From positions 97,119 to 161,118 of the forward strand of contig NZ_JAAFGM010000005.1 of assembly GCF_012931985.1 (NCBI RefSeq): a stretch of 64,000 bases of DNA, given 5' to 3'. The stretch is from Candidatus Roseilinea sp. NK_OTU-006 (GTDB lineage Bacteria; Chloroflexota; Anaerolineae; J036; Brachytrichaceae). Numbering within the stretch: position 1 is the stretch's first letter; each line of letters starts with the position of its first letter. Below, one piece after another: positions 18,420 through 27,400 of the stretch. The notes beneath the pieces are model-generated. The model was not told the origin of the DNA, did not search any database, and was given only the letters and a program-made list of their open reading frames with translations. Both the position numbers and the translations under genes were made by a program.

Positions 18420-20141
18420 ATGAAGAGCCTTTGGATGGTGAGATTCCGCACGCTTTACGGCAGGCCGATCTGGCCGGCGTTGGCAGCACTGACAGGTCTG
18501 TATGCGTTGATCTTTGTCCTATCTCGGGACAAGCTGATCTACACCGATGAGGTTGTCTTTGCCCAGGATTTCGCGCGCATTGCGCGCGGCGCTTGGAGCG
18601 AAATAGTCATTCCCCACCCACCGCTTTACACCGCGCTGGGCAGCCTGGCTACGCAGGCATTCGGTTACACGCTGCCGGCCATGCGCCTGGTCGGCGGGTT
18701 GAGCTTCCTGGCCGTGCTGTGGCTGTTGCCCATGACCTGCTTGGCGCTCAGCGCGGATGTGGCGCGCGCCCGGCGCGCCGGCCTCATCGCTGCCCTGATC
18801 TGGGCAATTCACCCGCTGGCGCTGCAGGGCAGCCTGCTGCTTGACATTGACAACACCCTGTGGCCCCTCGGCATGGCAGCGCTACTGCTGGCGTTCAGCA
18901 TCACTGAGGATGCGCCTTCAGCACAACGCATTGCATGGATCAGCTTAACTTGGGCGCTGCTCCTTTGGATCAAATGGCTGCCCTCAACCCTGCTATTGGG
19001 GGTGGCGTTGCTGATCGTGACACTGCTACGACGCCGGCGTGTGGCCAGTGCGCTGATTGGCTTGGCCCTGGGCAGCCTGAGCTTTGCCCTCAGCTTTCTG
19101 ATCTTCATCGCATGGAGCCAATTTCCCATCGAGGCGCTGTGGCCATCCATCGCCAGAGTGCAAACAGCCGGCAGCGAAATACAACGCACCATCTCGCGCA
19201 TCCTCATGGGCGGCGGCATCACCAGCGTTTGGATCGGCATCCCGTTCATCGCGGCCTGGCTGACTGTCGCTGTGCATCGCATCGGACAAGTGGCGCGCGG
19301 CGCAGCGATCGGTTACGCCGACGCCCTGCTGCTTTTCAGCCTGCTCGGCATGGCGCTCTACAGCGCCGGCAACGAACTGCCCATGGGCTTCCCGCGCTAC
19401 CACTACCCGGTATTTTTAGGCATGTTGATCTTGGTCAGCCTGGCGCTGGCCGACAGCCCGACATTCAACACACTGTGGCAGTCGGCGCATCCTCGAGGCG
19501 CTATTCTGGCCGCTGCCGCAGGATGCGCATTGTTTTTTGCGCTGGTCTTGCCAGACCCATTGCTGCCGCAATATGCGCTCACCTTCGAGACAAACGACTT
19601 GTTGACGCGACTGCGCTTCGGCGCGCAGTTGCAAGTCATCGCCTTGGTGATTCCACTTGGGCTAGCAGTGCTGATATGTTGGTTGGCAGTGCGACGCGTC
19701 CAACCGGCGCTGCTGGCCGGTGCCATTGCCTTCAGCCTAGCTAGCTGGACGGTGACCACCACCACCCAAACCACCGCCGACTACGCCACAATCTACGAAT
19801 ATGGCCGGCGGGGCGGCCGCGAGATCGGCGCCATCATCGCCTCCAAAACCGCCCCTCACGACCGATTGATCGCCCCTAAAGAAATTCTATGGGCGGCGCA
19901 ACGCGACGGCGATTTTGTCGTAGAGCTGCTGGCCTGCCCCACCTGCACCGCTCAGCAAATCATCAAGCGTTTCGAGAACGACCCACCGGCCGCCTTTGTG
20001 CTGACCACTAAAGAAGACGGCCGCTACACCCACATCACGCGCGATCCCACATTGACCGCATTATTGGGCCGATGTTATTCCGCGCCATTGAAGGTGGGGT
20101 CTTATCTGGCTTACTTTCACGTCGGCGGAGCATGCCGATGA
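18420..20141 (+). CDS. GT39-like membrane glycosyltransferase (GT-C fold), first paralogue
   Basis: 573 residues from ATG 18420; an in-frame TTG at 18390 would add 10 residues. It has about a dozen hydrophobic helices. After the first helix comes an acidic loop LIYTDEVVFAQDFARIARG (catalytic Asp/Glu of GT-C enzymes, near 40-58), followed by IPHPPLYTALGSLATQAFG. The arrangement is that of PMT/ArnT-like transferases (GT39/PMT_2) that take sugars from polyprenyl-phosphate donors on the outer membrane face. The same pieces recur in the next gene, so the two are tandem paralogues. It follows directly on the DPM1-like GT2, which probably makes the donor. Confidence 0.82.
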   Translation: MKSLWMVRFRTLYGRPIWPALAALTGLYALIFVLSRDKLIYTDEVVFAQDFARIARGAWSEIVIPHPPLYTALGSLATQAFGYTLPAMRLVGGLSFLAVLWLLPMTCLALSADVARARRAGLIAALIWAIHPLALQGSLLLDIDNTLWPLGMAALLLAFSITEDAPSAQRIAWISLTWALLLWIKWLPSTLLLGVALLIVTLLRRRRVASALIGLALGSLSFALSFLIFIAWSQFPIEALWPSIARVQTAGSEIQRTISRILMGGGITSVWIGIPFIAAWLTVAVHRIGQVARGAAIGYADALLLFSLLGMALYSAGNELPMGFPRYHYPVFLGMLILVSLALADSPTFNTLWQSAHPRGAILAAAAGCALFFALVLPDPLLPQYALTFETNDLLTRLRFGAQLQVIALVIPLGLAVLICWLAVRRVQPALLAGAIAFSLASWTVTTTTQTTADYATIYEYGRRGGREIGAIIASKTAPHDRLIAPKEILWAAQRDGDFVVELLACPTCTAQQIIKRFENDPPAAFVLTTKEDGRYTHITRDPTLTALLGRCYSAPLKVGSYLAYFHVGGACR

Positions 20142-21865
20142 GCGTTTCTAGACAAGCTACCCTGCGCGATTGGGCGCGCCGACATATCTTGGCAATTACC
20201 CTTGCCATAGCTGCTGCGTTCACCATAGGGTGCGCGCTGCGCATGGGCTGGCAGCCCCTCAGCACCGATGAAAACGACTTCTTTCTAGCCATGGCATATT
20301 GGCCGGAGTGGCGCAAGATCATTCCACACCCGCACCTGTACGTTCACTGGGCGCAACTGCTGTTGAGCATCTTTGGAGCAACTGTTGAAGCCGCCCGGCT
20401 GAGTGTGTTGATTCCGCATCTACTCACTTTGCCACTGTTAGCATGGCTGGCGCGTTTGCTTTACCACAATATGCCCGGCCGGCTCAACTGGCAAACTATC
20501 GCGCTTGTAGCAATCGGGCTATACGCGCTCAATCCACTCATTGTCCAGAACAGCGTGCTGATTGACATTGACAATGGGCTATTGACGACGGCGCTCACAG
20601 CATTGCTGTGCTTGTGGCTGGCGCTGCGCAGACGCTCACCGGTCATGCGCGTTTTTGTCCTGAGCATTGGATTCGCCATTTGCCTGTGGATCAAATTGCC
20701 CACCCCGCCGATGCTGGCGGCAGCGCTGATCGCCGGCGAGATTGCGCGTCGCAACTGGCGCGAGGCCGGCATAGCAGCCACATTCACCGCAGGCGGGGCA
20801 GCGCTGTTTGCAGTGCTGCACACCGTGTACGGCTGGTTCACCGGCTACACCTTAGCTGATGCCTCTGCTGCGCTTGTCGGGCGCAGCAGCGGTGTCGGCG
20901 AAGCACTATCGCAAGCCCCAAACCACTTTATCCAGACCAGCGGTGTGATGGTTTTTTGGCTGGGATTGCCAATTGCGCTCCTTGGTCTGTTGACGTTTTG
21001 GGACAGCGCCCAGCGCTGGGCGCGCCGGCAAATCAATGACACAGACATTGCTCTGTTGTATGTAGTCGGGGTGTTTGCCTTTTATGGCACAATGATTGTG
21101 CCGGCCTGGGGATACCCGCGCTATCACACGCCGGCCCTTCCTGTGCTGATGGTCATCATTGCGGCGTGGGTCAGCCGGCAAATTAGACAACCAGGTTGCG
21201 TCTTGTCGCGCATCGCACTGCCAATTATGCTGGGCGGCACGCTCTACATGCTGTTCATTGTTGGCGACCCAATGTACGACATCTACCGCGCGACCTTTGA
21301 AACCACTGTGCTGGCCGAACGATTGCGCATCGGCGGCCTGGCCATGGCGCGCCTGGCGCTGCCGATGGCGCTGGTGATCGGCCTGGGCTTCACACTAGCG
21401 CACCGCGTGCGCATGACGCGCACAGCACTGTTGGCCGGCGGGCTGGCCGCGTTGACCCTGGGCAGCTACCTAGCGACAGATCTGGTTCAAGTCACTGCCG
21501 AATACAGCACGCGCTATCGTTACACCTACAGGTATGCAGATCGGGCGCAGGCGACAGCCGCCGTGCGCACCAACGTTCCGCCGGGCGGTTATTCGCTGAC
21601 GGATAAAGATTTGCTATGGTATGCCGGTCGGCCCGGCGACCAGATATACCCGTACCTTGGCAATCCAGACCTGTTAAAAACAACACTGCGCGCGCGACGG
21701 GTAGATGTCATTGCCTGGGCGCAGAAAGAACGTCTCAAAGCAACCGCGCTGAACGCGGATGCCGAGGCGCTGGCCATTCTGGAGCAGTGCTACCGCTCGC
21801 AGCGGTTCGGCGTATTCACCGTGCTGACGCGCGCGGGTCCAACCCCATGCTTGGGCATTCAATGA
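20138..21865 (+). CDS. GT39-like membrane glycosyltransferase (GT-C fold), second paralogue
   Basis: 575 residues from ATG 20138, which overlaps the preceding stop as ATGA; the upstream extension of the open frame lies inside the previous gene. Multi-pass membrane protein. STDENDFFLAMAYW near 42 is the acidic loop and KIIPHPHLYVHWAQLLL is the counterpart of IPHPPLY in the first paralogue; IDIDNGL and PRYHTPALPVLM segments also match (LDIDNTL, PRYHYPVFLGML there). It probably transfers a lipid-linked sugar outside the membrane. The divergence between the two copies suggests an old duplication with a different donor or acceptor. Confidence 0.82.
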   Translation: MSVSRQATLRDWARRHILAITLAIAAAFTIGCALRMGWQPLSTDENDFFLAMAYWPEWRKIIPHPHLYVHWAQLLLSIFGATVEAARLSVLIPHLLTLPLLAWLARLLYHNMPGRLNWQTIALVAIGLYALNPLIVQNSVLIDIDNGLLTTALTALLCLWLALRRRSPVMRVFVLSIGFAICLWIKLPTPPMLAAALIAGEIARRNWREAGIAATFTAGGAALFAVLHTVYGWFTGYTLADASAALVGRSSGVGEALSQAPNHFIQTSGVMVFWLGLPIALLGLLTFWDSAQRWARRQINDTDIALLYVVGVFAFYGTMIVPAWGYPRYHTPALPVLMVIIAAWVSRQIRQPGCVLSRIALPIMLGGTLYMLFIVGDPMYDIYRATFETTVLAERLRIGGLAMARLALPMALVIGLGFTLAHRVRMTRTALLAGGLAALTLGSYLATDLVQVTAEYSTRYRYTYRYADRAQATAAVRTNVPPGGYSLTDKDLLWYAGRPGDQIYPYLGNPDLLKTTLRARRVDVIAWAQKERLKATALNADAEALAILEQCYRSQRFGVFTVLTRAGPTPCLGIQ

Positions 21866-21892
21866 GCACATAGGAAAAATAGGAAATCGCAC

Positions 21893-22891
21893 ATGAGCAA
21901 AATCTTGGTTACCGGCGGCGCCGGCTTTATCGGTTCACACGTGGTTGAAGAGCTGATTGAGCGTGGACATGATGTGGTCGTGCTGGATGATTTGAGCGGT
22001 GGATTTGCCGACAACGTATTGCCCCAGGCCAAATTGGTCGTCGGCAGCATCACCAACGTCGAGTTGGTGCAACGGTTGTTCGAGGCCGAGCGTTTTGACT
22101 ACGTCTACCACCTGGCAGCCTACGCAGCCGAGGGCTTGAGCCACTTCATCCGCCGCTTTAACTACGAAAATAATCTGATCGGCAGCATGAATTTGATCAA
22201 TGCCGCCGTCAACCACAATGTAAAGTGCTTTGTATTTACCTCATCTATCGCCGTTTATGGCTCCAGCCCAGAACTCCCCATGCGCGAGGAAACTCCTCCC
22301 CATCCCGAAGACCCCTATGGCATTGCCAAGCTAGCCGTTGAGCAAGACTTAGCAGCCTGCCGAAACATGTTCGGGCTGAACTATGTCATCTTTCGTCCCC
22401 ACAATGTCTACGGCGAGCGACAAAACATCGGCGACCGCTACCGCAACGTGGTCGGCATTTTCATGAACCAGATTCTGCAGGGCAAGCCAATGACCATCTT
22501 TGGCGACGGGCGGCAAACGCGCGCGTTCAGCTACATTCGCGACATCACACCGATCATGGCGGATGTGATTGACATGCCGCATGCTTGGAATGAAACCTTT
22601 AACATCGGCGCCGATCAACCGTATACCGTGCGGGAGCTCGCCGAACGTGTGGCCCAGGCGATGGGTGTTGCGCCCAACATCCGGTACGTAGAATCACGCA
22701 ATGAAGTAATGCATGCATACGCCTCTCACGATAAGGTGCGACGCTTCTTCGGCGAACGCACGCTTCGTTCTCTGGACGAAGGACTAGCAGCCATGGCGGC
22801 ATGGGTGAAGCGACATGGCGCGCGACGCAGCCAAAAGTTTCAAGACATCGAAGTTCTCCGCAATCTCCCCTCAGTCTGGTTAGAGGAATAG
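21893..22891 (+). CDS. NAD-dependent sugar-nucleotide epimerase/dehydratase
   Basis: 332 residues, extended SDR. GGAGFIGSH at 8-16 is the NAD-binding loop, VLDDLSGG follows (the Asp that selects NAD), FTSSIAVYG carries the catalytic Ser region, and Y142-x3-K146 (YGIAK) is the active-site pair. DGRQTRAFSYIRD is typical of UDP-glucose 4-epimerase-like members. It probably provides an epimerised UDP-sugar for the glycan. An AGGAAA stretch lies about 10 nt upstream of the ATG. It is separated from the GT39 gene by only 27 nt. Confidence 0.9.
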   Translation: MSKILVTGGAGFIGSHVVEELIERGHDVVVLDDLSGGFADNVLPQAKLVVGSITNVELVQRLFEAERFDYVYHLAAYAAEGLSHFIRRFNYENNLIGSMNLINAAVNHNVKCFVFTSSIAVYGSSPELPMREETPPHPEDPYGIAKLAVEQDLAACRNMFGLNYVIFRPHNVYGERQNIGDRYRNVVGIFMNQILQGKPMTIFGDGRQTRAFSYIRDITPIMADVIDMPHAWNETFNIGADQPYTVRELAERVAQAMGVAPNIRYVESRNEVMHAYASHDKVRRFFGERTLRSLDEGLAAMAAWVKRHGARRSQKFQDIEVLRNLPSVWLEE

Positions 22892-22899
22892 CGCACCTC

Positions 22900-24069
22900 A
22901 TGCTCAATTCTAACGCGCATCCTCGGCGCAAATACTATTTCGATGCGCGGGTGATCCAAGATCACTTCCCCGGCATCGGGCGCTATGCGTACAACCTGCT
23001 GGCAGCGCTACCGGATGAACTAGACGAGGATGAAAGCATCATCGCACTGTTTGATCCCTCGGCGCTCAACACCCGCTTCGACCTGAACCGCTTGAACCAC
23101 CCCAAACTGGAGCGGATCGAGTGCCGCGCGCCGCTCTTTCACCCCGCCAACCTACTACGCCCGCCAATCGCAGCCCTTCCCGCTGTTGTTTCCCATTACC
23201 CTTACTACGTGCGACCCTACATCAGCCCGGCGCATTCGGTGACGACGCTCCACGACCTCATTCCCCTCGCCCAGCCACATTTTGTACCCACAGCGAGAGA
23301 TCGCCTCCTCATTTGGATATTGACCGCGCTCGCAGCACACGCCTCCACAATGCTCATCACCGTTTCAGAGGCCTCAGCACGCGACATTCGCCACACGTGG
23401 CCTCGCCTGCGCAAGCCGGTGATCGTGATCCCCGAAGCTGCCGATCCGATCTTCATCCCCCAATCGGTCGAGCGCTGTGCCATGGTGCGCGCCAAATACA
23501 ACCTGCCCGAACGCTTCGTCCTTTACCTCGCTAGCAACAAGCCGCACAAGAACCTGGTACGACTCATCGAAGCTTGGGCTATCTTGAACGCCCAGCGCTC
23601 TGGCACGGCCGAGGTCCTGGTGATCGCCGGCCACCAGGACCCACGCTATCCGCAGGCGCAAGATCGCGCGCGGACGCTGGGCATTGCTGATCGAGTCCAC
23701 TTCATCGGCGAGGTGCGCAACGACGACATGCCGGCGCTGTACTCGGCTTGCGCGCTGTTCGTCTTCCCTTCGCTCTACGAAGGCTTCGGCCTGACGCCGC
23801 TGGAAGCGATGGCCTGTGGCGCACCGGTCGCTTGCTCCAACGCATCATCGCTGCCTGAGGTGGTCGGCGACGCGGCGCTGTTGTTTGATCCCACTCGCCC
23901 CGAAGAGATTGCCGCGACATGCGCGCGCATCCTCCATGATGCCACGCTGCGACACCAAATGCACGCCGCCAGCCTGCGCCAGGCCGCTCGCTTCACTTGG
24001 GCCAAGACGGCTCGCCGCACGCTGGAGGTATACCGACACGTCGCTGCGTCGGCCAATGGTCAGCGTTGA
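22900..24069 (+). CDS. Glycosyltransferase family 4 protein
   Basis: 389 residues from ATG 22900 (the longer open frame from 22801 overlaps the epimerase gene). The N-terminus [26 protein letters not shown] is the family opening with the GIGRY acceptor loop. [63 protein letters not shown] (EX7E motif) and [14 protein letters not shown] follow, as in mannosyltransferases of the WbaZ/MtfB kind. Last gene of the polysaccharide run, 8 nt after the epimerase. Confidence 0.9.
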   Translation: MLNSNAHPRRKYYFDARVIQDHFPGIGRYAYNLLAALPDELDEDESIIALFDPSALNTRFDLNRLNHPKLERIECRAPLFHPANLLRPPIAALPAVVSHYPYYVRPYISPAHSVTTLHDLIPLAQPHFVPTARDRLLIWILTALAAHASTMLITVSEASARDIRHTWPRLRKPVIVIPEAADPIFIPQSVERCAMVRAKYNLPERFVLYLASNKPHKNLVRLIEAWAILNAQRSGTAEVLVIAGHQDPRYPQAQDRARTLGIADRVHFIGEVRNDDMPALYSACALFVFPSLYEGFGLTPLEAMACGAPVACSNASSLPEVVGDAALLFDPTRPEEIAATCARILHDATLRHQMHAASLRQAARFTWAKTARRTLEVYRHVAASANGQR

Positions 24070-24417
24070 CGTGCCGCGCGGCATCTAAGCGCACATCACA
24101 GGCGCAAACCCGATCCGCAACGAGCGCGGAGATTACTGCGTGCTGGAAGACGATATGCGCTTCTCCTCTGATGTCAGTTCCATCGTGGAATCCCTCTCCG
24201 ATGCGATGGCGCTGCGGGTGTTAAAACGATCTCACGGCGTCAGCAATGGTGTATTCAGCAGGTGACGGCGGACTTCAATCCGGTGGATGGAATCCAGTTT
24301 TACGCTCTCAAATCCTGCCGGTGCTTTACACGAATTTCAGATAGGGCCAAAGCTGTCTTAACAAAAATCGCTTATACAGCACTCTTTGGATTTACCCGGT
24401 TAACGAGGTCTTTCGTC
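24070..24417. other. Intergenic stretch with a short unassigned open frame
   Basis: 348 bases between the last glycosyltransferase and the giant nuclease. One forward frame is open for 58 codons (24089-24262, stop TGA 24263-24265) and contains NPIRNERGDYCVLEDDMRFSS (in part), which looks protein-like but matches nothing I can name and has no convincing start. It may be the relic of a gene that once ended the glycan locus. The part from 24290 on is AT-richer and may carry the nuclease promoter, but I see no hexamer pair that I would call. No RNA gene seen. Confidence 0.4.
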
Positions 24418-27400
24418 ATGCAACGATTGCTCAGGCAAATATTTCGTCTCTTCATGAGCGGGGTCATGGTGATCTCCTCGCTAGTTTTCTCATTGACGAG
24501 CAGCGCGCCGCGCTTGGCCAGCGCTTCATCGGTCATCACCCAGTGGACATTCAACGGCGGCGTGACGACGCCCGCAGTCGGCAGCGGGACTGCCTCGCTG
24601 GTGGGCGGGACGACTGCTACATTTGCCCAGGGGGTGGGCGGCGAATCAAACGGCGGCTGGAACACTACCAATTACCCAGCACAATCTAGCGGTAACAAGA
24701 CAGCCGGCGTACAGTTTCAAGTGGATGCCTCCAGCTACACCAACATCACCCTGTCCTTCGCCTTGCGCCGCAGCAACACGGCTGCCAACACGGTAATGGT
24801 GCAGTTCTCCACCGACGGCGGCGCGAGCTTCACCGATGTTTACACCAATACCGTCTTTCAAGGCAACACCTGGGTGACGCCGACGGTGGACCTGAGCAGC
24901 TATAGCGTCTCTGTGCCCGACTTGCGCATCCGCGTAGTCACTGCGTTCAGCCCAACCACGAGTCAATACTTTCCGGCCAATCCCACTTCGTCGTACGCCT
25001 CGGGAGGCACGGTGCGCTTTGACAACGTGACCCTCTACGGCGTGCTGTCGAGCGACCTCGCGCCGAGCGTGAGCGTCGTGTCGCCGCCCCATAGCGCAAC
25101 CAATGTGCCGTTGGATAGCAACGTGGTGATCACCTTCAGCGAGCCGGTCAACGTCAGTGGCGCTTGGTTTCAAATCACCTGCTCGTCGAGCGGCGCGCGC
25201 AACCTGAGTAACACCACGGTGACCGGCGGGCCAACAGTCTTCACGTTGGACCCGAACACGGACTTTGCTCCCGGCGAGAGCTGCACGCTCACCGTGTATG
25301 CTGCGCAGGTCGCCGACCAAGACACCAATGACCCGCCAGACAACATGGCGGCGGACTTCTCCTCATCGTTCACCACCGTCTCGTCCGGTCCGCCGGCGAT
25401 CTGCACGAGCGGGGTGTTCACGCCCATCTATGCCATCCAGGGCAATGGGAATGCCTCTCCCCTTGTCGGCAGTATAGTGACGGTGCGCGGCGTGGTCGTC
25501 GGTGACTTTGAAGGCCCCTCGCCGGCGCTGAGGGGGTTTTATCTGCAGGAGGAGGTCGGCGATGGCGATCCGGCCACCTCCGACGGCGTGTTTGTCTTCA
25601 ACAGCAACAACAACGATGTCTCCATCGGGCAGCGCGTCGTGCTGACCGGCACGGTGGGCGAGGTGCAGGGTCAGACTCAGATCACGGTGACGCCGCCCAT
25701 CGTGGACTGCGGCCTTGCCACGCTGCCGTCGCCAGCGACGATCACACTGCCGCTACCTTCGGCCGACGACTTAGAGCGATTCGAGGGGATGCGCGTGCAA
25801 TTGCCGCAGGAGCTTGTAGTGACGGACAACTATTACCTGGGTCGCTTCGGCCAAGTGAGTCTCTCGTTTGGCGGTCGTCTGTGGCAGCCGACGCATGTGG
25901 TCACGCCCGGCGCGCCTGCGCTTGCGCTCCAAGCGCAGAATGATTTGAACGCCATCATCCTGGACGACGCAACTAACCAGCAGAACCCCGATCCGGTCAT
26001 CTTTGCGCGCAATGGCCTCACCCTCACCGCGGCCAACACGCTGCGCGGCGGCGACACGGTGAGCAACGTGTTAGGTGTGCTGACCTACGGGTGGGGCGGC
26101 GCGTCGGCTAGCCCAAATGCCTACCGCGTGAGGCCAACCGCGCCGGTGACCTTCGTCGCCGCCAATCCGCGCCCCGCGCCCGTGCCACGGGCGGGAGCGC
26201 TGCGCGTCGCCAGCGCGAACCTGCTCAATTACTTCAACACCTTCGGCGCGGGCGCCTGCACCAGCGGCGTGGGCGGCGCGCCGACGGACTGCCGTGGCGC
26301 AAGTAACGCGGCCGAGTTCCAGCGGCAAATTTCCAAGACGGTCGCCGCCCTGCTGGATTCGCGCGCCGACATCATCGCAGTGCAAGAGCTAGAGAACGAC
26401 GGCTATGGTGCCAACAGTGCGATTCAGGACTTGGTGGGTCGCTTGAACGCGGCGACCGCACCCGGCACGTTCGCCTTCGTTGACGCGGACGCAAACACCG
26501 GCGCCACCAACGCGCTGGGTACAGACGCGATCAAGGTCGGCCTCATCTACAAGCCGGAGAAAGTGCGTCCCGTGGGCGCGACTGCCGTGCTCACCACTGG
26601 CGCATTTGGGTTGTTTGACCTTAGCGACTCCACGACCACGCTACGCAACCGCCCGCCGTTGGCGCAGAGCTTTGAGGAGCGCATCAGCGGCGAGCGTTTC
26701 ACCGTGGTGGTCAATCACCTGAAGTCCAAAGGCAGCTCCTGCGCCAACAACGCTGCTACCAGCCCCGCGCCAAACGACGTTGACGCCGGCGACGGCCAGG
26801 GTAACTGCAATGGCACGCGCACGGTCGCCGCCCAACAGTTGGCCGCCTGGCTGGCTACAGACCCCACCGGCATCGCCGACCCCGACGTCCTCATCGTTGG
26901 CGACCTGAACTCCTACTTGCAGGAGGACCCGATCCGTGCCTTGAAGGACGCCGGCTACACGCATGTCATTGAGTCGCGCGCAGGGGCAAATTTCTACTCC
27001 TTCTCGTTCCGCGGCCAATGGGGCGCGCTCGATCACGCCCTGGCCTCGCCGACGCTAGACGCGCAGATCATCGGTGTGCACGAGTGGCACGTCAACGCTG
27101 ACGAGCCGGTCGTGCTGGACTACAACACGGAATTTAAGTCGCCCGCCCAACAAGCCTACTTCTACGCGCCGGATGCGTTCCGCGCCGCTGACCATGACTT
27201 GCTGCTGGTGGACTTGCAGCTCAACACTGCGCCGAGGCTCACCGCCATCGCCACCTACGACACCGGCCTGGGCGGCGCCGGCGCGGAGATCATCGCTGTC
27301 CGCGGCAATTGGGGCGCGCTGACCAACGCGGGCGACAAGAGCTTCGACCGCCTTGATCTCAGCGACATCCTCTCGCCCACGCAGGTGGGCCGCGTCGGCC

